This document shows, piece after piece, positions 1 to 7,403 of a stretch of 35,939 nucleotides of DNA. Within the stretch, counting starts at the first letter, position 1. The number at the start of each line of letters is the position of its first letter. This DNA comes from Acidimicrobiia bacterium. Lineage in GTDB: Bacteria; Actinomycetota; Acidimicrobiia; Acidimicrobiales; Poriferisodalaceae. The stretch is taken from positions 1 through 35,939 of the forward strand of contig JAJDTF010000163.1 of NCBI GenBank assembly GCA_022827265.1. Reading direction: 5' to 3'. Made by a program: the position numbers and the translations under genes. The notes under the pieces are model-generated. The model was not told the origin of the DNA. It searched no databases and worked only from the letters and a program-made list of their open reading frames with translations.

Positions 1-57
1 TTCCGATCTCAACGCCTCAATACGAGCGCGCTCCAACGCGCTCAGCCGTGCTGCCAT
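1..57 (-). CDS. Partial ORF start, transposase-like (IS30-type N-terminus suspected)
   Basis: Only the first 19 codons lie in the window; the gene runs off the left edge. Translation from the ATG at 57 gives MAARLSALERARIEALRSE, a short basic/helical start resembling the helix-turn-helix N-termini of IS30-like transposases. A GGAGG ribosome binding site lies 8 nt upstream on the minus strand. The adjacent 16-bp inverted repeat supports a mobile-element boundary. Family assignment from 19 residues is weak; another HTH-containing protein is possible. Confidence 0.45.
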   Translation of the reverse strand, partial: MAARLSALERARIEALRSE

Positions 58-66
58 ACTGGACAC

Positions 67-133
67 CTCCACTGGTGGTTGCTCCGTACCAAGACCGGCC
101 ATCATGACCGATCACTCGCAACCACCAGTGGAG
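67..133. repeat. 16-bp perfect inverted repeat at a probable mobile-element boundary
   Basis: CTCCACTGGTGGTTGC at 67-82 is the exact reverse complement of GCAACCACCAGTGGAG at 118-133, with a 35-nt spacer. The left arm carries the ribosome binding site of the transposase-like ORF. The right arm holds the last codons of the RCC1 lipoprotein. It could be an insertion-sequence end, an operator for the transposase-like gene, or a bidirectional terminator. No T-tract follows either arm, which argues against a simple terminator. Confidence 0.6.
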
Positions 134-1008
134 TTCGCCGACTCATACTTGTCGTCATCTCGATGTGGAATGTTCCGGCCTGACCAGCAGACCAGATCAC
201 CCTTTGTGCGGATGCCGCACGCTCCCCAAGTTCCTGAGGAGATGACCTCGAACGGTCCAGCGGGAAGCTCATTGCGGTCGGTGTAGCTGTCTGGCCAGCA
301 CGTCAGTTCACGGTCGGGCCGAAGCGCACACGTGTGGTAGCCCCCGGCCTCGATGGCGACGAACGGACCCGGCAGGGCGTCCGACTGGCCGTACTCGTTG
401 TCCCCCCAGCAGAGCGCTTCGCCCTCGGTGTCCAGCGCACAGGTGTGCCCGCTGCTCGACGAGAGCTGGGTGAATTTCCCCCGAGGGGCTTCGGTTTTGC
501 CGAGATAGTCAGAACCCCAACACACCACCGATCCGCTCGTGCGAATCGCACAGGCGTGCTCGGTGCCGACATCAAGCGCCCGAAACCTCCCGCTCGGCGC
601 AGATGCACCGCCTTGCGCGTCAGAACCCCAGCACTCGATGATCGCGTCGTCTCGTAATGCACAGCCGAAGTCCCAACCCACGGTCACCTTGACGTATGCA
701 GGTCCTGATGTGAGCTGCGGTTCAGCCGAGTCGACTCCGGTCATCACACCCCGGTCCTCAGTTCGCGAGACATCGGCAGATGACATGTCTTCACGTGAGT
801 CCTCTGCCGCGTCAAGAGCGTCGGGCGACGAATCCACGTCGGAGGGCGCTGAGTCCGCGGCGTGCGCCGCCGCGATCTCCGGTGGTCCGTCATATGGGTC
901 GGGAGCACAAGCGCTCGCCGCCGCAAGCATCACGAGGACAGCCAGCATCGGACGACGCATCGGTCGGCGGCAGGTTCGCGAACGCCTCGGCGGCGCTGCA
1001 TTCCTCAT
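112..1008 (-). CDS. RCC1-repeat lipoprotein with five repeats, probably 3'-truncated
   Basis: A 298-residue secreted protein. The start at 1008 overlaps the stop of the upstream RCC1 gene as ATGA, implying translational coupling; an in-frame ATG at 960 is the alternative. It has a basic n-region, a hydrophobic stretch (MLAVLVMLAAASAC) ending in a lipobox-like Cys, then an acidic Ser/Asp-rich linker. Five repeats follow of the form C-A-[LI]-R-x-x-G-x-x-x-C-W-G, each with paired cysteines likely to form disulfides. RCC1 propellers normally need seven blades, and here the fifth runs into divergent sequence and stops inside the 67-133 inverted repeat. The gene therefore looks cut by an insertion. 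Function is unknown; surface binding is the usual guess for bacterial secreted RCC1 proteins. Confidence 0.75.
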   Translation of the reverse strand: MRNAAPPRRSRTCRRPMRRPMLAVLVMLAAASACAPDPYDGPPEIAAAHAADSAPSDVDSSPDALDAAEDSREDMSSADVSRTEDRGVMTGVDSAEPQLTSGPAYVKVTVGWDFGCALRDDAIIECWGSDAQGGASAPSGRFRALDVGTEHACAIRTSGSVVCWGSDYLGKTEAPRGKFTQLSSSSGHTCALDTEGEALCWGDNEYGQSDALPGPFVAIEAGGYHTCALRPDRELTCWPDSYTDRNELPAGPFEVISSGTWGACGIRTKGDLVCWSGRNIPHRDDDKYESANSTGGCE

Positions 1009-3272
1009 GGCGCGTCCGACTGGCCGACGCTGTTGGAACCCCAGCAGGCAATTGTTCCATCCGTACGTACAGCACACGAATGTGACCCCGCAGAGGACAC
1101 CGCTGCGAAGGTGCCTTCGGGGGCATCTGTCTGCCAGCGGTCGTTCTCGCCCACGCACGAGATCGTTCCGTCGTCGTGTAAGCCGCAGAAGAACTGGATT
1201 CCTGCAGTGATGTCCACGTACGGGCGGCCAGGCTCGTATTCGAACACGGGGCTGTTCCAGCCCCAGCACTCCACCATGCCAGCGGTCCGCAATCCACAGC
1301 TCAACTGGTCTGCGGCGGCAATTGAACTGAATGTCCCGTCCGGTGAGTCCGCGGCGTACACCGGATAGTTGACGTACTCGCCTCCCCAGCACTCGACCGA
1401 GCCATCGAACCGCAAGCCGCAGCTGTGACGGCCACCGGCAGCTACGTCAGTGAAGATGCCAAACGGCGCATTGGCCTGATTCGTCCAGTTGCTGCCCCAG
1501 CACTCGATGAAGCCATCGCGCAGCAGACCGCATGCGTACTCGGGAGCGGCGCTCAGCTTGGCGTACGACCCTGGCAGCGGATCGGCTTGCTGGTCATCAT
1601 TCCGTCCCCAGCATCGCGGCGTTCCGTCGACCCAGGTGCCGCAGGTGTAGCCCGGGCCTGCGGCCACGGACATGAAGATCTCACCAGGTGCATCGAGCTG
1701 GCCGTGACTGTTGCTGCCCCAGCAGCGGATGTGCCCGTCAGCGCGCAACCCGCAGCCATGGCTGCCGCTTACCGAGACGTCTACGTAGGGAACGAACGGC
1801 TCCGCAGGGGCATCACCGGCGACGGCAGCGAGGACCGGCTCGGGGATATCGATCTCGCCGTACAGATTGTCTCCCCAGCACTCGACCGTGCCGTCGACAT
1901 GAAGCCCGCAGGAATGTCCTGCCCCGATGGAGATCTGCGAATAGCGGCCCGAAGGCACATCGGTCTGGGTGTAATCGCCGTCGCGAGAGCAACCGTCGCG
2001 GACGAGGCCGACATGGCAGAAGTATGTGATGCCATTTCGCTCTTCGGTATAGGTCCCAGCGGCACCTCGTGAAGCCAAGTAGCGACCGTTGCCCCAGCAT
2101 TCGGCCGAACCGTCGGCACGCACCCCGCAGGAGTGCCACGTCTCAACCGACACCGAAGTGAATGCCCCGCGTGGTGGGTTTGCTTGGCCATGGTTGTCCG
2201 GTGCCTCACCGACCTCGCAAGCCATTACGACGTGGCCGAGCCACTTTCGGTCGTAATGCGACTGGGGATCGACGCCCTCCCACGACTTCGCAGATTCTGA
2301 GCATCGCTTAAGGCCCCAGCAGTCAATCTCGCCGCCGTCGCGAATCCCACAGGCGTGAGTGTCTGAGACGCTGATTTGGGTAATGCGTCCCGATGGCGGC
2401 TCATCGAGACCCCACCAGTTGGCTCCCCAGCACGCGACAGTGCCGTCGCTGCGCAATCCACACGAGGTCAATGACCCGGTGTCGAGCGCCGTGAATGCAC
2501 CCAGTGGAGGATCCATCCGGTCCAAGACGTTCCATCCCCAACATTCGATGGTCCCGCTCGCTCGCAGTGCGCACGAGTGATCGTCTGCCGCTGATACAGC
2601 GAGGAAGTTGCCAGTTGGAGCATCGGCGCGGCCATACGTATTCGAACCCCAGCACGCCGCTCTGCCTTCGATATCGATCGCGCAGGTGTGGTCTTCCCCT
2701 GCAGCGATCTGGGTGAACTCGCCGGTGGGCACCTCAAGTTGATTGTGCCAGTTGTTGCCCCAGCACAGAAGCGTGCCGTCAACTCTGATCGCGCAGGTGT
2801 GATCACCGCCGGCGGCGACGGCGATGAACTGTTGCTTGCTGCGTCTGCTTCTGGTGCCATCGGGCAGCACAACGCCCCTCGCAGAGGCCTCGTTGCTCAC
2901 CGACTCCTCGAATGGTTGAACCTCTTCAGCCCCTCGGCGCGCAGTCACGCGGCCCGGTCGAATGATGTCCTTGTACCTGGATTCGTCCGCGACATCACGC
3001 GGATCGACAATTGGCCAGCTCGACGGGTCACGCAGCGGCCTGTCGACGACCGTCACGGTGGTGGTCGGCGTGCTGAGGCCCGCAACGGTCGTGGTGGTTG
3101 CGATGCCGAGGGGAGTGGCATCCGTCGTCGTCGTGAGGACAGGATCGAGGGACCGGTTCGGTTCCGAGTCGGTGACACAGCTGCTCACAATGAGGATCAA
3201 CAGCGCGGGCGTGAACCAGGCACGGCGCCTGAAAGCGACGCCGACGCGCCGACGCGCGCCTTTACAACTCAC
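1005..3272 (-). CDS. Large RCC1-repeat lipoprotein, 14 repeats (two predicted propellers)
   Basis: A 755-residue predicted lipoprotein. I place the start at the GTG at 3272, because a positively charged segment and hydrophobic core follow and end in the lipobox VSSC at Cys32. Longer upstream starts would bury this signal and run toward the divergent hydrolase gene. A Thr/Pro-rich linker (about residues 40-80) precedes 14 repeats with the pattern H-x-C-[AG]-[LI]-x-x-x-G-x-x-x-C-W-G. A longer linker separates repeats 7 and 8, which fits two seven-bladed RCC1 propellers. The last repeat ends at the stop, which overlaps the next gene's ATG. The ligand is unknown; the protein is probably anchored outside the membrane and stabilised by disulfides. 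Confidence 0.85.
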   Translation of the reverse strand: MSCKGARRRVGVAFRRRAWFTPALLILIVSSCVTDSEPNRSLDPVLTTTTDATPLGIATTTTVAGLSTPTTTVTVVDRPLRDPSSWPIVDPRDVADESRYKDIIRPGRVTARRGAEEVQPFEESVSNEASARGVVLPDGTRSRRSKQQFIAVAAGGDHTCAIRVDGTLLCWGNNWHNQLEVPTGEFTQIAAGEDHTCAIDIEGRAACWGSNTYGRADAPTGNFLAVSAADDHSCALRASGTIECWGWNVLDRMDPPLGAFTALDTGSLTSCGLRSDGTVACWGANWWGLDEPPSGRITQISVSDTHACGIRDGGEIDCWGLKRCSESAKSWEGVDPQSHYDRKWLGHVVMACEVGEAPDNHGQANPPRGAFTSVSVETWHSCGVRADGSAECWGNGRYLASRGAAGTYTEERNGITYFCHVGLVRDGCSRDGDYTQTDVPSGRYSQISIGAGHSCGLHVDGTVECWGDNLYGEIDIPEPVLAAVAGDAPAEPFVPYVDVSVSGSHGCGLRADGHIRCWGSNSHGQLDAPGEIFMSVAAGPGYTCGTWVDGTPRCWGRNDDQQADPLPGSYAKLSAAPEYACGLLRDGFIECWGSNWTNQANAPFGIFTDVAAGGRHSCGLRFDGSVECWGGEYVNYPVYAADSPDGTFSSIAAADQLSCGLRTAGMVECWGWNSPVFEYEPGRPYVDITAGIQFFCGLHDDGTISCVGENDRWQTDAPEGTFAAVSSAGSHSCAVRTDGTIACWGSNSVGQSDAP

Positions 3273-3459
3273 GCGGCACCGCTCACAACCACGAGCGTGA
3301 CGATGTCCGTGTCGACATGCTGACCTCACCGGCGACTTGACCACCACTCTCGCAGCCGTCGGCGCTGCGATCATGCCGGCGCAGAATCGAACGCTCCTTA
3401 GAAGGTTGGGGCGGCTCGCTAGTCTGCACCCCGTGTCAGGTCCGACTCGCGAGGAGCAG

Positions 3460-4521
3460 ATGCCGCCCGACGGCAAGATCACTGAACTCGCGCCGGACGT
3501 GCGCCGGCTGCAGCTGCCGATGTCGATGCCCGGTCTCGGGCACGTGAACTGCTACATCCTCGACGACGATCGTGGCGCCGCCCTCGTCGATCCCGGTCTG
3601 CCGGGGCCGGCCAACTGGAAGGCGCTGATGGCAGGGCTGGCCGAAGCCGAGGTGCCGCCAGAGCGCATCCACTCGATCATCGTCACCCACAGCCATCCGG
3701 ATCACTTCGGCGCCGCTGGGCGCTTCCACCGCGAGTACGGCGCCGATGTTGTGACCCACAGGCATTTCCGGCTGTGGTGGGACACTGCCGACGAAGACGA
3801 GGAAGCCCTCGAGCAGGTGTCGTCCGACGGCGAGAACAACGAACTCGTTGCCGATCCGGTCTACGGCGGGCGCGACACCGGACCGGGCGGCCCCACGCCG
3901 TGGGGCGGTCAGCGCTACAAGATGCCCATCCGGGCCAAGCTCGGCTACTGGGCGATGCGCAACGGGTGGGGCGGGCGCTGGTTCGCCACGCCGCACCCAA
4001 CACATCACGTCGAAGATGCCGACCGGATCAAGCTGGCGCGGCGCGAATTCGTGGCGGTGCACACACCCGGGCACACCATCGACCACCTGTGCCTGTTCGA
4101 TCCCGAGGGCGGGCTGATGATCTGCGGCGACCATGTCCTGCCCACGATCACGCCGCACATCTCGGGCATCACCACGGCGCGCGACCCGCTCAAGGACTTC
4201 TTCACCAGCCTCGACCGCGTCGCCAGCTTCGACGGCGTGACGATGGGCCTGCCGGCCCACGGCCAGCCGTTCACCGACCTGTCAGGACGGGCGGAGGACA
4301 TCAAGCGTCACCACAACGAGCGCCTCGACCTGCTTCGCACCTCTTCGGACCGGCTCGGCCGAGCACCCGTGCAGGACTACATGAAGCAGCTGTTCAAGGA
4401 GCGCTCGTGGGGCCCGATGGCCGAGTCGGAGACGTTCGCTCACTTGGAGCATCTGCGCTACATCGGCGAAGTCAGCGTCTCCCGGCGCGCCGATGACGTC
4501 CTCGAATACGAGTTCGAGTGA
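3460..4521 (+). CDS. Metallo-beta-lactamase-fold hydrolase
   Basis: A 353-residue MBL-fold protein, predicted cytoplasmic because no signal peptide is visible. The metal site is clear: THSHPDHFGA gives the HxHxDH motif, TPGHTIDH gives a further His, and CGDH supplies the bridging Asp. The C-terminal ~90 residues are helical and look like the winged-helix cap of glyoxalase-II/LACTB2-like hydrolases. The start at 3460 follows GAGGAG closely; an in-frame GTG at 3433 is possible. It is transcribed divergently from the RCC1 pair. The substrate cannot be read from sequence; a thioester or other small ester is typical for the subfamily. Confidence 0.9.
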   Translation: MPPDGKITELAPDVRRLQLPMSMPGLGHVNCYILDDDRGAALVDPGLPGPANWKALMAGLAEAEVPPERIHSIIVTHSHPDHFGAAGRFHREYGADVVTHRHFRLWWDTADEDEEALEQVSSDGENNELVADPVYGGRDTGPGGPTPWGGQRYKMPIRAKLGYWAMRNGWGGRWFATPHPTHHVEDADRIKLARREFVAVHTPGHTIDHLCLFDPEGGLMICGDHVLPTITPHISGITTARDPLKDFFTSLDRVASFDGVTMGLPAHGQPFTDLSGRAEDIKRHHNERLDLLRTSSDRLGRAPVQDYMKQLFKERSWGPMAESETFAHLEHLRYIGEVSVSRRADDVLEYEFE

Positions 4522-4901
4522 AAATAATTTGACACGGCTTGCCGTGACGTGGTGCTGTAGGCGCCGCTGCGGCCTATCGTCGGGAATCCGCAGCTGGCCA
4601 CCAGCCCCGACCTTTCGCCCGATTGGGTCCCCAATGTTCGACTACGGCGCCTACACCACAGCGCGTGCCTGCGGGTATTGCGTACGGGTGTCGGCAACTG
4701 GCGTGCGCTGTTGGCGGCCCGTCACGCGCATGCGGGGGCGCGGCACGGCCATCGGCCAACTCGCGGCAGTGGGTCGGGTGCCGGCCATGTTCCAGCATGC
4801 GGTGCGCGGTCACGGTGCCAACCCGACGCCAACGACCAAGCATCACCGCCTGCGGCCTTCGGAGTATCTGATGTAGTCCACTGAGACACCAGAACTCTCC
4901 G
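4522..4901. other. Gene-free stretch between the MBL hydrolase and the whiB-like gene
   Basis: No convincing coding sequence is seen here on either strand; short ORFs lack ribosome binding sites and recognisable content. Just after the hydrolase stop there is a TTGACA hexamer (4529-4534) overlapping the small palindrome CACGGC-tt-GCCGTG (4533-4546). It could be a -35 element under operator control, although no good -10 follows. I checked for tmRNA, RNase P RNA and SRP RNA signatures and found none. Confidence 0.4.
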
Positions 4902-4933
4902 AACGGCCGCTGGGACAACCCGGCGGCCGTTTT
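4902..4933 (+). terminator. Hairpin with T-tract upstream of the whiB-like gene
   Basis: AACGGCCGC (4902-4910) pairs perfectly with GCGGCCGTT (4923-4931) around a 12-nt loop and runs into TTTT. This has the form of an intrinsic terminator or attenuator. It lies about 75 nt before the whiB-like start, so it could end an upstream transcript or attenuate the whiB-like leader. Confidence 0.55.
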
Positions 4934-5005
4934 GCGTTTCCGGTGCACGCACCGACACCGCTGCCCCTGAACCAGGACTGCTTCACACGACACAGGAGAA
5001 AACTC

Positions 5006-5359
5006 ATGCTGGAACTGGTCATCGACAACACCGACAACACAGCGGCCCTCGCCCATGAGGGCTGGCGCGCACGGGGTCGCTGCCGCGACCTCGTGGGAAC
5101 CCTGACGCCGCTGTTCTTCTCGGAGAACTTCTACGAGATCGCTCGCGCCAAGGCCATCTGCTCGGCCTGCCCGGTGATGAGCGAGTGCTTCGACGCCGCC
5201 AAGGCACGCCACGAGCCATGGGGCGTGTGGGGCGGCGAGCTCTTCGAGAACGGGCGCGTCTGCGGCGACAAGCGCCCGCGCGGCCGGCCGCCCAGAGGCG
5301 GCCATCCGCAACTCATGATCGAGGAGGTGCCGCTGCCTCCCGACTTGGCCCGCGCCTGA
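5006..5359 (+). CDS. WhiB-family iron-sulfur transcriptional regulator
   Basis: A 117-residue protein with the WhiB signature. Four cysteines (one in GRCRD, then ICSACPVMSEC giving CxxCx5C) ligate a [4Fe-4S] cluster. WGVWGG is the family's glycine-rich turn, and the basic C-terminus (RPRGRPPRGG) resembles an AT-hook for DNA contact. WhiB proteins bind the primary sigma factor and respond to redox or nitric oxide, and are confined to Actinobacteria and their phages. AGGAGAA lies 8 nt before the ATG at 5006. It is monocistronic, bracketed by the 4902-4933 hairpin and the hairpins after its stop. Which Wbl subclass it belongs to is not certain. Confidence 0.95.
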   Translation: MLELVIDNTDNTAALAHEGWRARGRCRDLVGTLTPLFFSENFYEIARAKAICSACPVMSECFDAAKARHEPWGVWGGELFENGRVCGDKRPRGRPPRGGHPQLMIEEVPLPPDLARA

Positions 5360-5380
5360 GTCTTCCCCTGCTCAGGCGCG
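5351..5380 (+). terminator. Perfect 10-bp hairpin overlapping the whiB-like stop codon
   Basis: CGCGCCTGAG (5351-5360) and CTCAGGCGCG (5371-5380) are exact reverse complements with a 10-nt loop. The 5' arm contains the stop codon of the whiB-like gene. No U-tract follows, so it may act as a factor-dependent terminator or an mRNA 3'-end stabiliser. Confidence 0.55.
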
Positions 5381-5421
5381 TCCTCCGAGTGGACCCAGCT
5401 TCTGCGACGGGTCCCTCCGCT

Positions 5422-5554
5422 GGGTTTGCCGACCCCCCTCCGGCAAACCCGGCGCCCAAGGCCTGCACTGCCCCCGCAGGCCTTATCTCCACGGCCCGCC
5501 CCGGCGGACTGAGGCTGCCCGAAATGGGCGGCTGACAGCCCCGGGGCGGGCCGT
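5422..5554. repeat. Three consecutive perfect GC-rich inverted repeats
   Basis: Three further hairpins lie in a non-coding stretch. GGGTTTGCCG (5422-5431) pairs with 5441-5450. AAGGCCTGC (5458-5466) pairs with 5476-5484. ACGGCCCGCCCCGG (5491-5504) pairs with 5541-5554 across a 36-nt loop. With the hairpin at 5351-5380 this makes four strong stem-loops in about 200 nt. The 300-nt gap to the thioredoxin-like gene holds no coding sequence that I can support. Confidence 0.7.
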
Positions 5555-5657
5555 CGAGCGGTGATGCGATGCGGCCCTCGGCGCTCGTCGGTCCTTCGTG
5601 CTGCCGCTGCCGTCGTGAGCCAATCGCCGCAAGGGGCACAAGTAGCCTCGCCCGTGC

Positions 5658-6398
5658 ATGGAATCACCGGACGGCGCACGCTGGCGAGCACAGCTCAGGG
5701 GCTGGCGCGGCGGTCTGTTCGCCTTGCTCGGCCTCTACGCTCTCGGTGCGACCGTGTTCCTGCTGACAGGCGGCGGTCAACCCGCCATGACCTCGCTGGT
5801 GGCGATGGAAGCCGAGGTCGAAGGCGGCGATGCTGCAGCGGATGCCGGCCAGGCCAGCTCAGCCGACTCGACCAGTGTCGAGCGGGCTGCACCCGATACG
5901 GCCGGATCGGATTCCGCAGCGACCGCAGCGCCCGAACCACCACCGGCGTGCAACGACATCGACCCCGTCGAGCACGACGTGGATCCTGGCTTGACCGGCG
6001 TGCACGCGCTCGGCTTCGTGACGCTCGAAGAACAACCCGCAGCATTCGCCGGCTACGCAGGCTGCCCCCTCATCGTGAATTTCTTCGCATCGTGGTGCGT
6101 GCCGTGTGTCACCGAGATGCCCGACTTCGAGCGCTTCTGGAACGCCCACGGCACGCAGGTGGCGGTACTGGGCCTGGCGGCCAATGATCGGCTGGAAGAC
6201 GCCATTGCGACGGTGATCGACCGCGGCGTGACCTACCCCACCGGGCTCGACGAGGGTGAGCTGTTCATCGACTTCGGCGGGCTGGGCATGCCCACCACGG
6301 TGTTCGTGTCGCCCGAAGGCCAGATTGTCGAAACCCACAGCGGCCTGCTCACCCTCGAAGACATCACCTCCCGAGCAGAGGAGCACTTCGGGCTGTAG
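5658..6398 (+). CDS. Membrane-anchored thioredoxin-like (TlpA/ResA-type) protein
   Basis: A 246-residue protein with one N-terminal membrane anchor (about residues 18-37). A disordered Ala/Asp/Ser-rich linker (45-95) follows, then a thioredoxin fold. The redox motif WCVPC is at 146-150 in the context FFASWCVPC, and the cis-proline loop reads GMPTTVF. TlpA/ResA proteins reduce apocytochrome c cysteines or other extracytoplasmic disulfides, taking electrons from CcdA. ccdA is the next gene, 81 nt downstream, which supports that role. Targets could include the cytochrome c domain of CtaC in this window. Confidence 0.9.
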   Translation: MESPDGARWRAQLRGWRGGLFALLGLYALGATVFLLTGGGQPAMTSLVAMEAEVEGGDAAADAGQASSADSTSVERAAPDTAGSDSAATAAPEPPPACNDIDPVEHDVDPGLTGVHALGFVTLEEQPAAFAGYAGCPLIVNFFASWCVPCVTEMPDFERFWNAHGTQVAVLGLAANDRLEDAIATVIDRGVTYPTGLDEGELFIDFGGLGMPTTVFVSPEGQIVETHSGLLTLEDITSRAEEHFGL

Positions 6399-6479
6399 CC
6401 CGAAGCAACAACACAGCGGCCGTTAGGCCGAAGCAACCAGCACAGCGGCCGTTAGGCCGAAGAAAGGACACAGCGGCCT
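6399..6479 (+). repeat. Short tandem repeat between the thioredoxin-like gene and ccdA
   Basis: The decamer CACAGCGGCC occurs at 6412, 6441 and 6469, that is three copies at 29- and 28-nt spacing. In the first two it is followed by GTTAGGCCGAAG; a degenerate partial unit lies just before (6396-6411). Each full unit contains the small palindrome CGGCC-GTTA-GGCCG-like stem. The last copy overlaps the 5' flank of ccdA. AAAGGA (6464-6468 region) could be the ccdA ribosome binding site, although the spacing is long. Confidence 0.75.
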
Positions 6480-7397
6480 ATGAACAGCGCTCGACTCACC
6501 TTCGCCTTCACCGCCGGCATCGTGGCCACGGTGAACCCGTGCGGGTTCGCCATGCTGCCCGCGTACCTGTCGTTCTTCTTGGGCATCGACCGCCGCGCGA
6601 GCGAGGGCAGCTCCCGCGCCGGCGTCGGGCGGGCGCTGGCCACCGGCGCCGTCGTCACCACCGGCATCGTGGTGGTCTTCGGCATCGTCGGCATTGCGCT
6701 GTCGGCGGGCCTGAGCGCCCTGCGCGACTACGTGCCGTGGGCAGCCATGGTGATCGGTGTCGGCCTCATCGCACTCGGTGTCGCCATCCTCGCCGGCTTC
6801 CGCCTGACGGCGTACTTGCCCAAGTTCGAGCGGGGCGCCTCGGGACGCGACATCCGGTCGCTGTTCCTGTTCGGCGTCAGTTATGCGGTGGCGTCGGTGT
6901 CATGCGGGCTGGCGACCTTCCTGGTGGTGGTCACCGCTTCGGCCGGCGACGACAGCTTCGTCGGCGGCATCGTGTCATTCGTGCTGTATGCGCTCGGCAT
7001 GGGCCTCGTGCTCACGTCGCTGGCCGTCAGCCTGGCACTGGCGCGCGGCTGGCTGCTGAGCAAGCTCCGCGTACTCATGCGCTACACCGACACGATCGCG
7101 GCAGTGCTGATGATCGCCGCCGGTGCGTTCACCATCTGGTACTGGTTCATCGACCTGACCGACCGTGGCGGCGACGGACTGGTGGTGACGGTCGAACGGT
7201 GGAGCAGCAGCCTGAGCAACTGGGTCGCCTCGGTCGGCGGGCTGCGCCTGGGTCTCGTGATGAGCATCGTGCTCGCGATCGGCGGCATGGCCATGCTCGT
7301 GTCGGGACGCGGCGGCGACGACTCGACGGCGTCGGACCTCGCCGATGAGTACTCCGGGCCGGACCAAGCGGGCAGTGCCGCTGAGGTGCTGAACTAA
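6480..7397 (+). CDS. ccdA: Cytochrome c biogenesis protein CcdA (DsbD transmembrane family)
   Basis: A 305-residue polytopic membrane protein. TM1 carries NPCGFAMLPAY with reactive Cys21, and the fourth helix region carries VSCGLATF with Cys142. These are the two cysteines that relay electrons from cytoplasmic thioredoxin across the membrane in CcdA/DsbD proteins. Six core helices are visible. An additional hydrophobic segment follows near residues 255-275, then an acidic C-terminal tail, making it somewhat longer than minimal CcdA (about 240 residues). It follows the TlpA-like gene, its probable acceptor, and is 6 nt from the next gene, consistent with one operon. Confidence 0.92.
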   Translation: MNSARLTFAFTAGIVATVNPCGFAMLPAYLSFFLGIDRRASEGSSRAGVGRALATGAVVTTGIVVVFGIVGIALSAGLSALRDYVPWAAMVIGVGLIALGVAILAGFRLTAYLPKFERGASGRDIRSLFLFGVSYAVASVSCGLATFLVVVTASAGDDSFVGGIVSFVLYALGMGLVLTSLAVSLALARGWLLSKLRVLMRYTDTIAAVLMIAAGAFTIWYWFIDLTDRGGDGLVVTVERWSSSLSNWVASVGGLRLGLVMSIVLAIGGMAMLVSGRGGDDSTASDLADEYSGPDQAGSAAEVLN

Positions 7398-7403
7398 GCC
7401 ACT

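Noticed and set aside
1005-1008. Possible second recoded TGA joining the two RCC1 genes
   Set aside because: Reading through in the same frame gives unrelated Arg-rich sequence; the next gene is in another frame and starts with its own lipoprotein signal.
4522-4901. A structured RNA gene (tmRNA, RNase P RNA or SRP RNA) in the 380-nt gap
   Set aside because: None of the conserved motifs of these RNAs could be found on either strand.
4574-5311. A 245-codon minus-strand frame over the whiB-like gene
   Set aside because: Antisense to the WhiB cysteine motif, with no recognisable domain or ribosome binding site.
6396-6479. CRISPR array
   Set aside because: Three short units 28-29 nt apart with no unique spacers; it is a plain tandem repeat.
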